From positions 62,001-126,000 of the forward strand of contig DATGJP010000080.1 of the NCBI GenBank assembly GCA_035295125.1: a DNA stretch of 64,000 nucleotides, given 5' to 3'. Shown one piece after another: positions 9,090-17,781 of this stretch. How positions within the stretch are numbered: position 1 is the first letter of the stretch; the number at the start of each line of letters is the position of its first letter. The stretch comes from JAICMB01 sp035295125. GTDB taxonomy: Bacteria; Acidobacteriota; Terriglobia; Bryobacterales; Bryobacteraceae. The position numbers and the translations under genes are program-made. The notes under the pieces were generated by a model. The model was not told the origin of the DNA and did no database searches. It worked only from the letters and a program-made list of their open reading frames with translations.

Positions 9090-9617
9090 ATGTTTAGCAA
9101 TGGCCGAAACATGATCGCTATCGGTGTGCTGCTTGCGTGTAGCGCCGCAGCGCAGGACAAAACAGCCGAGCACGAGGCACTAGCGGCTTGTGGTCCAGCA
9201 GGCGTAAGTTTCCAAGTGAACGGCGACAAATCGCACCATCCAACGCCGGCGCCGGAGAATGGCAAGGCACTTTTGTATTTGACCGGTGATGCCGCATTCG
9301 GAGTGGACGGACATTGGGTTGGGGCGAGCACAGGTAAGTCATATTTCACGGTGTCACTGGACCCCGGAGTTCACGAAGTTTGCGCTCGAAAGTCGCATTG
9401 GCTGCCCTGGTTTGGAATCATTTATGTCTGGACGAAATCCACAGCGTACTCCGTTCACGAGCTCGATACCAAAGCCGGTGAGACATACTATTTCGGCCCG
9501 CAGGGCGGTCTTTCCAACCCCCCGTCGATTACGTCGTTTGAACTGGTCCGCTACAACACGGCCGAGGGGACGCGGATTGTCGCGGCGTCGAGGTTCAGCA
9601 CGTCACATCCGAAGTAA
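9090..9617 (+). CDS. Secreted DUF2846-like protein
   Basis: 175 residues, 9 bases after the BlaR1-like gene and so probably the third gene of that unit. A signal peptide (about 1-21, ending SAAAQ) precedes a domain with the DUF2846 pattern: ALLYLTGD strand, 'VDGHWVG', a Tyr-Phe strand, and DPGVHEVCA. Three Cys in the mature part could form a disulfide. Function of the family is unknown. If the operon reading is right, this is a gene controlled by, or reporting to, the BlaI/BlaR1 pair. Confidence 0.65.
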   Translation: MFSNGRNMIAIGVLLACSAAAQDKTAEHEALAACGPAGVSFQVNGDKSHHPTPAPENGKALLYLTGDAAFGVDGHWVGASTGKSYFTVSLDPGVHEVCARKSHWLPWFGIIYVWTKSTAYSVHELDTKAGETYYFGPQGGLSNPPSITSFELVRYNTAEGTRIVAASRFSTSHPK

Positions 9618-10128
9618 GGCGGGTGTGCAACCAGCCTGGAAGGGTGACAAAATTCGTTTATGTGATTTGTCGCACTCGTTCGGGATCGCGCGTCAGTAAG
9701 GCAGGTTTGCAACCTGCGGCGGGTTTTTAAACCGCCCCAACCTTGAGGTGTAAGCGACCAGCACCGGTTGAAAACCGGTGCGCAGGTTCCCGGGTAACTG
9801 TCCACTTCCCGGGAAACTGAGTGACATCGATCTAAGGCGTGCTCCGGGTCAGATTCTGCAAGTCCCTCGAAACATTGGTGCAGCCAAAGGATATGCCTAC
9901 CGCGTCCGGCTGTTTCGCGTGTCCCTTCTCGGTGAAGTCCAAAGGCGGGCGGAAGAATCGGAAGCTATGTAATACCTGTCTTCCTCCACTTTTGTGGACC
10001 GCAGGTCCATGGCGACCGGTTTTCAAACCGCCCAACTGCGACACCCCCTGTAACAATTCAGGCTCCTAAATCAGTCTTTATCTTGAGCGCTGCCGGTTTG
10101 CGCTACACCTGTATCGTGTTGAGGGGCC
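9618..10128. repeat. Intergenic region of about 510 bases packed with palindromes
   Basis: No convincing gene. Perfect stems include GCAGGTT-TGC-AACCTGC (9701-9717) and GCACCGGTT-GAA-AACCGGTGC (9761-9781), a near-perfect GGCGG...CCGCC (9718-9737), paired TTCCCGGG motifs around 9787-9815, and TGGACC-GCA-GGTCCA near 9994-10008. The last recurs at 17213-17227 with a different middle, and the GCAGGTT type at 24745-24761. These are dispersed intergenic palindromes, some of which may terminate transcription of the gene before. Short open frames here (for instance on the minus strand at 9832-10056) lack start signals and look accidental. Confidence 0.75.
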
Positions 10129-10157
10129 TTGACATGACAGTAATGGGTTTATATAAT
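10129..10157 (+). promoter_or_regulatory. Perfect consensus sigma-70 promoter for the DUF1592 unit
   Basis: TTGACA at 10129-10134 and TATAAT at 10152-10157 are separated by exactly 17 bases, the textbook optimum. Transcription would start near 10164, giving a leader of about 50 bases before the ATG at 10214. Such an exact match is rare by chance in GC-rich DNA and suggests strong expression of the four genes that follow. Confidence 0.8.
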
Positions 10158-10213
10158 TCCTCCGGAGAATCGGGGCCGGCTCCAATCCCCGGAACAACTT
10201 GTATTCCACGTCG

Positions 10214-12571
10214 ATGACGAGAGCTTTTTCTCGCAGTTGTATCGCGCTCTTTGCCGCGGGGATGGTTTACGGCCAACAGGCCCTGGTAAACCGCTATTGC
10301 ATTGGATGTCACAACGATAAGCTTCAATCGGGCAGTCTCAGCCTGTCGAAGCTGAACGTCGAACATCCCGAACAGACAGCGGACCTCGCCGAAAAGGCGA
10401 TCCACATGCTTCACGCTGGGATGATGCCGCCGCCGGGAATTCCGCGTCCCGACGCCGCCACGACGAAAGCATTCATTACGTCGATGGAGAACGCGCTCGA
10501 CCAGGCATCAGCCGCGAATCCAAACCCGCGCAGTCCCGCGTTACACCGCTTAAACCGCACAGAGTACGCCAATTCCATTCGCGATTTGCTCAGCGTCGTA
10601 GTAGATGTTTCCGCGCTCCTGCCGCCGGACGACATGAGCCATGGTTTTGACAACATGGCCGATGCGCTCACCATTTCGCCGGCGTTAATGGAAGGATACA
10701 TACGGGCTGCCGGACGGATCAGCCGCGAGGCTGTCGGTGATACCGGGGCATTGGCGTTGACGTCGACGTATTCGATCCCACGCGTGGTTTCGCAGACGCG
10801 GCACGTCGATGGCACGCCGTTCGGGACGCGTGGTGGAATCTCTGTTGTTCACGATTTTCCAGCCGATGGCGAATACATCTTTAAGCTCGGATTCTATTAT
10901 TCGCCGACCGGTCCGTTGTTCGGTTTGAATCAGGGCAAGGGTCAGGACATCGAAATCGCAGTAAACGGTGAGCGGGTTGCGCTGTTGGAAATCAATCCCA
11001 ACATGAAGCTCGCAAACGACGGGATCAAGACACCGCCGATCAAAATCAAGGCTGGTCCGCAGCGAATCTCGGCCTCGTTCCCGACGAAGTTCGATGGCCC
11101 GATCGACGACGAGTACCGGATGGTGGAGCAGAGCCTGGTGGATGTCAGCGCAGGCACCGTTCCTGGCATGACCACGCTTCCCCATCTTCACGAGTTGAGC
11201 ATCACGGGTCCCACCAACATTTCAGGTGTTTCCGACACGCCAAGCCGCCGCAAGATCTTTACCTGCCGTCCACCCGATGATGGCGATGAAGTGCCGTGTG
11301 CCAAGAAGATCATTTCGACACTGGCAAAGCAGGCGTACCGGCGTCCGGCCACCGACCGGGATATCGAGGACCTGCTGACGTTCTACCAAGCCGGTAGGAA
11401 TGGCGGAAATTTCGAGACCGGCATCCGTACCGCGATTCAAGCCATCATTGCGAGCCCGGAGTTTGTGTTTCGTTTCGAGCATAATCCGTCCAACGTAGCG
11501 CCCGGAACCAATTATCGGATCAGCGACCTGGAGTTGGCATCGCGGCTCTCGTTTTTCCTGTGGAGCAGCGCCCCTGATGAGCAACTTATCAATGTCGCAA
11601 GCCAGGGAAAGCTGAAAGAGCCCGGCGTGTTGGAGAAGCAGGTACGTCGCATGCTCGCCGACGCCCGATCGGAAGCGCTGACCTCGAATTTTGCGGACCA
11701 GTGGCTGCATCTTCAGAACTTGAAAGAGTTCAGCCCGGATTTATTCCTCTACCCCGATTTCGACCGAACGCTATCGCAGTCGATGAAACGTGAGACGGAG
11801 CTTTTGTTCGACAGCCTGGTGCGAGAAGACCGTAATGTTACTGATCTGCTGACCGCGAACTACACATTTGTGAACGAGCGCCTGGCAAAACACTACGGAA
11901 TTCCGAACATCCTCGGGAACCGTTTCCGCCGCGTGACTATCACTGATCCAAACCGGTTTGGTCTGCTGGGCCAAGGCAGTTTTCTGACGCTTACGTCGAC
12001 TGCACTGCGCACCTCTCCGGTGCAGCGCGGCAAGTACGTGATGGAGGTTCTTTTGGGAACGCCTCCGCCGCCGCCTCCCGCCGTTGTGCCGGCGCTGAAA
12101 GAGACTGCCGACGTCGGACGGCTGCTCAGCGTTCGCGAACGCATGGAAGAGCACCGCAAGAATCCTACGTGCGCAGCCTGCCACGCCTTGATGGATCCAA
12201 TCGGCTTCTCCCTGGAGAATTACGATGCGATCGGCGTGTGGCGAACCAACGACGGGGCCTTCAAGGTCGATCCATCGGGCAAGATGTTCGATGGCACCCC
12301 GCTCAATGGTCCGTCCAGCCTGCGGCAGGCAATTCTAAACCACAAGGAATCGTACATCAGCACGTTTACAGAGAATCTGCTGGCGTACGGGCTGGGACGC
12401 GTGATTGATTATCGCGATATGCCCTTCGTTCGCCAGATTGAACGTGAGGCAGCCAGGAACGACGATCGTTTTTCCACCTTTGTACTCGGTGTTGTCAAGA
12501 GCGTGCCGTTTCAGATGAGGCGGTCGGAAGATAGCGAGCCCGCGACTACGGATGTCGCGCTGAATCAATGA
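10214..12571 (+). CDS. DUF1587/DUF1592/DUF1588/DUF1585 secreted cytochrome-like protein
   Basis: 785 residues from the ATG at 10214, chosen because it begins a clean signal peptide (MTRAFSRSCIALFAAGMVYGQ); a TTG five codons earlier is less likely. An N-terminal haem-binding CIGCH (residues 29-33) is followed by the DUF1587-1592-1588-1585 series that defines 'planctomycete-type' cytochrome proteins: LHRLNRTEYANSIRDLL, a jelly-roll-like middle, RRPATDRD, the FRFE...ELASRLSFFLWSSAPD segment, and a second haem motif CAACH (653-657) next to MDPIGFSLENYDAIG. Periplasmic redox function is likely; the substrate is unknown. It is paired with the DUF1552 gene 30 bases downstream, as nearly always in this family. 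Confidence 0.92.
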   Translation: MTRAFSRSCIALFAAGMVYGQQALVNRYCIGCHNDKLQSGSLSLSKLNVEHPEQTADLAEKAIHMLHAGMMPPPGIPRPDAATTKAFITSMENALDQASAANPNPRSPALHRLNRTEYANSIRDLLSVVVDVSALLPPDDMSHGFDNMADALTISPALMEGYIRAAGRISREAVGDTGALALTSTYSIPRVVSQTRHVDGTPFGTRGGISVVHDFPADGEYIFKLGFYYSPTGPLFGLNQGKGQDIEIAVNGERVALLEINPNMKLANDGIKTPPIKIKAGPQRISASFPTKFDGPIDDEYRMVEQSLVDVSAGTVPGMTTLPHLHELSITGPTNISGVSDTPSRRKIFTCRPPDDGDEVPCAKKIISTLAKQAYRRPATDRDIEDLLTFYQAGRNGGNFETGIRTAIQAIIASPEFVFRFEHNPSNVAPGTNYRISDLELASRLSFFLWSSAPDEQLINVASQGKLKEPGVLEKQVRRMLADARSEALTSNFADQWLHLQNLKEFSPDLFLYPDFDRTLSQSMKRETELLFDSLVREDRNVTDLLTANYTFVNERLAKHYGIPNILGNRFRRVTITDPNRFGLLGQGSFLTLTSTALRTSPVQRGKYVMEVLLGTPPPPPPAVVPALKETADVGRLLSVRERMEEHRKNPTCAACHALMDPIGFSLENYDAIGVWRTNDGAFKVDPSGKMFDGTPLNGPSSLRQAILNHKESYISTFTENLLAYGLGRVIDYRDMPFVRQIEREAARNDDRFSTFVLGVVKSVPFQMRRSEDSEPATTDVALNQ

Positions 12572-12601
12572 CGAATTCAGATTTGAAGGAGATCCAGGTC
12601 G

Positions 12602-13972
12602 ATGTTCATCACTAAGAAGCACCTTTCCCGGCGCACGGTTCTGCGCGGCATGGGCGCAACCCTGGCACTGCCGTTGTTGGACTCGATGGTTCCGGCCCAG
12701 ACGCCGGTCGCAAAGACAGCCGCGAATCCCAAGAGCCGGCTGGCTTGCATCGAGATGGTGCACGGCGCCGCGGGCAGCACGGGAGAGGGCTCCGAGAAGC
12801 ATTATTGGTCGCCGGCGAAGGAAGGCTCCGATTTTGCGATGAGCCAGACGCTGGAGCCGCTCGCTTCCTTGCGTGATCACATCACGATTATCAGCGACAC
12901 CGACCTGCACCCCGCCACCGCCTGGGCCGCGGCGGAAGAGGGCGCGGACCATTTCCGGTCGAGCGCGGTTTACCTGACCGCAGCTCACCCCAAGATGACG
13001 GAAGGTTCCGACTATTACGTCGGGACTTCGATCGACCAGCTTTATGCGCAGCAGTTTGGACAGGACACGCCGCTGCCATCGATCCAGCTTTGCATTGAGG
13101 CAGTGGATGCCTCAGGCGCGTGCGATTACGGGTATGCGTGCGTGTACGCGGATACGATCAGTTGGTCGTCGCCAACTACGCCGCTGCCCATGACACTCGA
13201 TCCGAGAATGGCGTTTGAGAACCTGTTCGGCGATGGCGGTACGCCGGAAGAGCGGCTCACGCGGCAGAAGCTGAATCGCAGCATTCTGGATTGGATTTCG
13301 AACGATGTTTCACGCCTGCAGAAGGGTCTGGGAGCTTCGGACCGGCGCCGGCTGAACGCCTACCTCGAAGATGTTCGCGAAATTGAGCGGCGGATTCAGC
13401 GGATTGAGAAATACAACGCCAGCGGCGCGGCTCGCGCGCTCCCGGCTGCTCCGCTCGGCGTTCCCGATTCGTACGAAGAGCACTTGAAGTTGATGTTCGA
13501 CCTACAGGTGCTGGCATTCATGACGGAGACCACGCGCGTTTCGGCCTTTAAAATGAGCCGCGACGTCAGCACGCGCGTTTTTCCGGAGAGCGGAGTGAAA
13601 ACGCCGTTCCATCCGTGCTCTCATCATGGGGAGAATCCGACGAAGGTGGCGGAGTTTGCCAAACTGAACCGGTATCACGTGAGCCTGCTGCCGTACTTCC
13701 TCGAGAAGCTGAAGAACACGCCGGATGGCGACGGCAATCTGCTCGATCATTCGATGATTCTTTACGGCAGTCCGATGGGCGACGGCAACGTTCACAACCA
13801 TAAACGCGTGCCGGTGTTCCTGGCCGGCCATGCCAACGGAGCCCTGAAGGGTGGCATGCACGTTCGCTGTGCGGATTCGACGCCGATGGCAAACATCCTC
13901 TTGACCATGCTGCACAAGCTAGGCGTCAACGTCGAGACTTTTGGCGATAGCACGGGCGTGATCGCGGTTTAG
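12602..13972 (+). CDS. Tat-exported DUF1552 protein
   Basis: 456 residues with a twin-arginine leader (LSRRTVLRGMGATLALPLL). Typical DUF1552 features follow: a helix rich in Arg and Glu around DRRRLNAYLEDVREIERRI, the MTETTRVSAFKMSRD segment, FHPCSHHGEN, and a C-terminal LLDHSMILYGSPMGDGNVHNH motif that resembles the alkaline-phosphatase/sulfatase-like folds of DUF1501 relatives. DUF1592 and DUF1552 genes occur as pairs in Planctomycetes, Verrucomicrobia and Acidobacteria; the proteins are thought to form one exported complex, but no reaction is known. An AAGGAGA Shine-Dalgarno lies upstream of the ATG. Confidence 0.9.
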   Translation: MFITKKHLSRRTVLRGMGATLALPLLDSMVPAQTPVAKTAANPKSRLACIEMVHGAAGSTGEGSEKHYWSPAKEGSDFAMSQTLEPLASLRDHITIISDTDLHPATAWAAAEEGADHFRSSAVYLTAAHPKMTEGSDYYVGTSIDQLYAQQFGQDTPLPSIQLCIEAVDASGACDYGYACVYADTISWSSPTTPLPMTLDPRMAFENLFGDGGTPEERLTRQKLNRSILDWISNDVSRLQKGLGASDRRRLNAYLEDVREIERRIQRIEKYNASGAARALPAAPLGVPDSYEEHLKLMFDLQVLAFMTETTRVSAFKMSRDVSTRVFPESGVKTPFHPCSHHGENPTKVAEFAKLNRYHVSLLPYFLEKLKNTPDGDGNLLDHSMILYGSPMGDGNVHNHKRVPVFLAGHANGALKGGMHVRCADSTPMANILLTMLHKLGVNVETFGDSTGVIAV

Positions 13973-13996
13973 CGCTCTGTTAGGAGGGGATCGGCT

Positions 13997-15925
13997 ATGT
14001 TGCGTAAGAGCTTGATCGGCGGGCTGGCATTGACGGCCGTCGCGTTCGCAGCCGTGCTGGACACGCGCCTTTCCGACGCGGCGATGCAGGGTGACAAGGA
14101 AAGCGTGCGCGCGTTGCTGAAGCAAAAGGCCGATGTGAATGCCGCGCAGGGCGATGGTTCGACCGCGCTGCACTGGGCTGCTTATCGTGACGACGTTGAC
14201 ATGGTAAAGTTGCTGCTCGCGGCCGGGGCCAATGTCAACGCTGTTACGCGCGAGGGAGCGCTCACACCGTTATTCATGGCTTGCCAGAACGGCGATGCGG
14301 CCGTGATCGGCGAACTCCTGAAAGCGGGCGCCCCGGTGAATTCGGCAAAAGCCAACGGAACGACTCCGCTCATGCTGGCGGCAGCTTCGGGAAGCGCCGA
14401 CGCCGTGAAAGTTCTTCTCGATCACGACGCGGATGTGAAAGCCAAGGAATCGGTTCACGGCCAGACGGCATTAATGTTCGCCGCAGCGTTGAATCGGGCC
14501 GCGGTAATCCGACTGTTGATGGCGCATGGCGCGGAACCAAACCTGGCGACCTCGGTCCGGAAACTCGAGCGCGTCCGGTTTGACCAGGACGGTAACGTTG
14601 TCGAAGAGAAGCCTGCGGCGGCGGCAAACAAGGGAGCGGCGGGAGCAGCGGAAGCTTCCCCCGAAGCATCAAAGGTTGCTCTGGATACCCTGCAGAAGGA
14701 TTTGGATGTGTTCGCCAAGTCGATCGGCCTTCAATCGGCGGAGTTGCGAATTGCGAAGGCTAAGTCGCGGGCGGGAGACGTCGCGGCAAGGCCGCCTCGT
14801 AAAGTCGGGCCGGACTTCATGGGCGGCATGACTGCGTTGCTGTACGCCGCGCGCGAGGGGCACATGGACGCCGTTAAGTCGCTGGTTGAGACGGGCGCGG
14901 ATGTCAACGAGGTAAGCGGCGACAAGATCAGTCCGATGGTGATGGCCATCATGAACGGCCATTTCGATATCGGGAAGTATCTGCTCGATCACGGCGCGGA
15001 CCCGAACCTGGTGAGTATGGCCGGACTGACGGCCTTGTATGCCACCGTCGACGTGCAGTGGGCTCCCAAGGCGTGGTTCCCCCAGCCGAGCACCGATCAG
15101 GAGAAGACCACATATCTGGATTTGATGAAGGCTCTGCTGGCCAAGGGTGCAAATCCAAACACGCCCATCAATGAGAAGCTGTGGTTCCGGTCGTTTACGA
15201 ACGACTACACGTGGGTCGATCCGGCCGGAGCGACGGCGTTCTGGCGCGCGGCGCAATCGAGCGATATCGAGGCTATGAAGCTGCTGGTAGCCCATGGAGC
15301 CGATCCAAAGACTCCGACGAAAGCCGGCGATACGCCTCTGCATGCCGCGGCCGGAATCGGCTGGGCGGCCAATTGGAGTGTGAACGCGCCCTATCCGGCT
15401 GTGGACGCGGTGAAGTATTGCGTTGAACTCGGCAACGAGGTGAACGCCGTGGATAATCGCGGCTACACGCCGCTCCATGGCGCCGCTTACCTGGGCAACA
15501 ACGACATGGTGAATTACCTGGTGTCGAAGGGTGCAAAGGTGACGACGAAGAGCAAGGCCGGCGACACCGTCGCGGACATGGCGAATGGCCCCACGCGCTT
15601 CGGCCAACCGCATTTGGAGACTGTGGCGCTTCTGGAGAAGCTGGGATCTCCGAATTCGCACAATTGCCGCTCGGATCAATGCGTAGTTGCGGCGCGAGCC
15701 CAGATTTATCAATTGACTCCGGCCGATTACGCGCAAAAGGACTCGCTCGATCAACTAGCCGTAGCGATTGGCCTGCAGTCGGCCGAGTATCGCGTCGATG
15801 CACCCGTGCGCGGGCAATTTGGCGGACGAGGCGGCGGTCAGAGCGCAGAAGCGGCTCCCGCGACACCGGCAACCAAAGAGGAGCCGGCTCCTCCGGCGAA
15901 ACCCAAGGGCCCCGGTTTGAAGTAA
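13997..15925 (+). CDS. Secreted ankyrin-repeat protein
   Basis: 642 residues with a signal peptide (about 1-19) and an AGGAGGGG Shine-Dalgarno. At least ten ankyrin repeats are visible in three blocks (about 25-180, 270-360, 400-530), with repeated 'G.TALHWAA' and 'LL..GA.VN' patterns. Between the blocks and near the C-terminus a non-ankyrin motif, IGLQSAELR / IGLQSAEYR, occurs twice (about residues 246 and 592), each in a short helical segment. The C-terminus is low-complexity (Gly, Ala, Pro, Lys). It sits in the DUF1592/DUF1552 unit, so it probably acts as a periplasmic scaffold for those proteins; this is inference. Confidence 0.85.
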   Translation: MLRKSLIGGLALTAVAFAAVLDTRLSDAAMQGDKESVRALLKQKADVNAAQGDGSTALHWAAYRDDVDMVKLLLAAGANVNAVTREGALTPLFMACQNGDAAVIGELLKAGAPVNSAKANGTTPLMLAAASGSADAVKVLLDHDADVKAKESVHGQTALMFAAALNRAAVIRLLMAHGAEPNLATSVRKLERVRFDQDGNVVEEKPAAAANKGAAGAAEASPEASKVALDTLQKDLDVFAKSIGLQSAELRIAKAKSRAGDVAARPPRKVGPDFMGGMTALLYAAREGHMDAVKSLVETGADVNEVSGDKISPMVMAIMNGHFDIGKYLLDHGADPNLVSMAGLTALYATVDVQWAPKAWFPQPSTDQEKTTYLDLMKALLAKGANPNTPINEKLWFRSFTNDYTWVDPAGATAFWRAAQSSDIEAMKLLVAHGADPKTPTKAGDTPLHAAAGIGWAANWSVNAPYPAVDAVKYCVELGNEVNAVDNRGYTPLHGAAYLGNNDMVNYLVSKGAKVTTKSKAGDTVADMANGPTRFGQPHLETVALLEKLGSPNSHNCRSDQCVVAARAQIYQLTPADYAQKDSLDQLAVAIGLQSAEYRVDAPVRGQFGGRGGGQSAEAAPATPATKEEPAPPAKPKGPGLK

Positions 15926-15928
15926 GCT

Positions 15929-17134
15929 TTGCGCTTCGCAGTAGCAGTCGTTTTCGCGTCGGCAGCGTACGCGCAGGTTTATCCCAACAATCTTCCAACA
16001 CGGCACCCGGCGATTGAATACGCCACACGCCCGCTATCCGATCCGGTAGCACTTCTGGCGGAGAAACTCGAACGCGGCAAGACGAATCTCGAATTTCGCG
16101 AGGGCGGCTTGGGCTACTTGCCCAGCCTGTTGGAACGACTTGGCGTAAATCCGGACTCGCAGGCGCTGGTTTTTTCGAAGACGAGTTTTCAGGCCGGGAA
16201 GATCTCGCCGCGCAATCCTCGGGCAATCTATTTTGGGGATGACGTTGCTGTGGGATGGGTGCGCGGAGGCACGGGATTCGAGTTGGCGGCGCTCGATCCG
16301 AAGCAGGGCGTAATCTTCTACACCATGGACATACAGAAAGCGGAGCAGCCGCGTTTGCTGCGGTCGGACGCTTGTCTGCGGTGTCACATTGGGCCGGCCA
16401 CGCTCGGCGTGCCCGGTGTTTTTATCGGTTCGGTTTATCCCGATGCGAGTGGGGCGCCGCAATCGGCTGGTGCGATTATTACCGACCATCGCACGCCTTT
16501 TGCGGATCGCTGGGGCGGCTGGTACGTGAATGCGACCCGGGGAGAGCAGCCCGATCGCGCGAACGCCTTGGCGCTGGATCCGGCGGAGCCGCAGGTGTTG
16601 CAGCCTCTCCTTCGACGTTTCGATCCGGCAGGCTACCTGACGCCGACGAGTGACATCGTGGCGTTGATGACCTTTGAACATCAGACCCAGATGACAAATC
16701 TCATGACGCGCCTGGGATGGGAAGCGCGGATTGCACAGCATGATAGGAAACGCTTCGATGACGATGTAGAGGGAATCGTCGATTACATGCTGTTTGCCGA
16801 TGAGGCTCCGCTGAGCGAGCCCGTGGAGGGTGTGTCTACGTTCACGAAGACGTTCCCGGAGCGCGGGCCACGCGATAAAAAGGGACGGTCATTGCGGGAT
16901 TTCGATTTGCAGAAGCGGTTGTTCCGGTATCCGCTGAGTTACATGATCTACAGCGCGGCTTTCGATGGAATGCCGGACAGCGTTCGTGAGCGGATCTACG
17001 GGCGGCTGTACGAGGTACTTAGCGGGAAGGACCAAAGCCGCAAGTTCACCGGTCTTTCGAGCGAAGACCGGCGAGCCATTTTGGAGATTGTGCGCGATAC
17101 GAAGGTGAATCTGCCCGCTTACTGGCGACGGTAG
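15929..17134 (+). CDS. Secreted single-haem c-type protein
   Basis: 401 residues from a TTG start only 3 bases after the ankyrin gene; the start is supported by a signal peptide (about 1-16, ending SAAYAQ). One haem-binding CLRCH (residues 149-153) follows 'VIFYTMDIQ', and the segment RTPFADRWGGWYVNAT is conserved-looking. A similar organisation occurs in unannotated one-haem proteins of Acidobacteria and Verrucomicrobia. It is the last gene of the DUF1592 unit and probably passes electrons for it in the periplasm. The C-terminal third is helical with many charged residues. No catalytic function can be named. Confidence 0.75.
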   Translation: MRFAVAVVFASAAYAQVYPNNLPTRHPAIEYATRPLSDPVALLAEKLERGKTNLEFREGGLGYLPSLLERLGVNPDSQALVFSKTSFQAGKISPRNPRAIYFGDDVAVGWVRGGTGFELAALDPKQGVIFYTMDIQKAEQPRLLRSDACLRCHIGPATLGVPGVFIGSVYPDASGAPQSAGAIITDHRTPFADRWGGWYVNATRGEQPDRANALALDPAEPQVLQPLLRRFDPAGYLTPTSDIVALMTFEHQTQMTNLMTRLGWEARIAQHDRKRFDDDVEGIVDYMLFADEAPLSEPVEGVSTFTKTFPERGPRDKKGRSLRDFDLQKRLFRYPLSYMIYSAAFDGMPDSVRERIYGRLYEVLSGKDQSRKFTGLSSEDRRAILEIVRDTKVNLPAYWRR

Positions 17135-17163
17135 CAATCAAAGGATATTCCTGTGCTGGAAAA

Positions 17164-17194
17164 GGTGGCGCAAGCGGTTTTCGCCTGCGCCACC
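17164..17194. terminator. Hairpin between convergent genes, likely two-way terminator
   Basis: GGTGGCGCA (17164-17172) pairs perfectly with TGCGCCACC (17186-17194), with an inner GCG/CGC around a short T-rich loop, followed by CCGTTTTC. It lies between the converging DUF1592 unit and VOC gene. A second perfect palindrome, TGGACC-GGC-GGTCCA, is at 17213-17227. Both belong to the dispersed palindromes of this genome, so the terminator role may be secondary. Confidence 0.55.
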
Positions 17195-17231
17195 CCGTTT
17201 TCATCCAGTTTGTGGACCGGCGGTCCAAATC

Positions 17232-17711
17232 CTAGGCTTTCATGTCCTTGCCGCTGATCTGAACGTCGAAACCGTCAGGATCTTTGATGTGGAAGCTGTT
17301 CTCGGTATCCGGGCGAGGCTTCAGGTCACGCCGTTTCAATTCCTCTTCCACCGCATTCTTATCCCAATGCTCGATGGTGTAGGCTATATGATCGACGCGC
17401 GGCGGTGTGATATTAGGGCGCACATTGCGGGGCAGCAAAAAGGTGTCGCCGAACGAGAGGTTCGCCTGATGGCCATTGTCCCCTGAGACCTTCATGCCGA
17501 AGAGGTCGACATAAAAGTCACGAGTCTTGGCATAATCGGCGACCTGGTAGGAAATGTGATTCACCGTGACAGCTTTAAAGCCTTTCCCCTCCGTGGCCGC
17601 AGTCGCGGCGGCGCCACCCAACGCTGCAACTGCCAGGGTCTGAATTAATTGGCGGCGGCTCATTCTGCCCTCTTCAAAATCGCGCAACAGCTTAGCAATG
17701 ATATGTTCCAT
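17232..17711 (-). CDS. VOC-family (glyoxalase-fold) protein with Tat-like leader
   Basis: 159 residues; GAGGAG Shine-Dalgarno six bases before the ATG. The N-terminus carries an SRRQLIQTLAVAALGGAAAT leader of Tat type preceded by about 15 cytoplasmic residues. The rest is one vicinal-oxygen-chelate domain with two beta-alpha-beta-beta-beta modules: VTVNHISYQVADYAKTRDFYVDLFG and VDHIAYTIEHW, ending in KDPDGFDVQI. Candidate metal ligands are His at the start of each module and the Asp/Glu near the end. Such Tat-tagged VOC proteins are common in Acidobacteria; the reaction is unknown. Confidence 0.85.
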   Translation of the reverse strand: MEHIIAKLLRDFEEGRMSRRQLIQTLAVAALGGAAATAATEGKGFKAVTVNHISYQVADYAKTRDFYVDLFGMKVSGDNGHQANLSFGDTFLLPRNVRPNITPPRVDHIAYTIEHWDKNAVEEELKRRDLKPRPDTENSFHIKDPDGFDVQISGKDMKA

Positions 17712-17781
17712 TGGCCTCTCCTCATGGAACGCTACAGCATGCAGATACGATTGTCAAGGAATGGATCGTTACGCGTCGTGA

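Noticed and set aside
9832..10056. Small minus-strand gene in the repeat region
   Set aside because: No Shine-Dalgarno, lies among palindromes, and composition is not gene-like; left unannotated.
14669..15754. Minus-strand open frame of 361 codons
   Set aside because: Antisense to ankyrin repeats, with Arg/His-rich composition and no start signal or recognisable fold.
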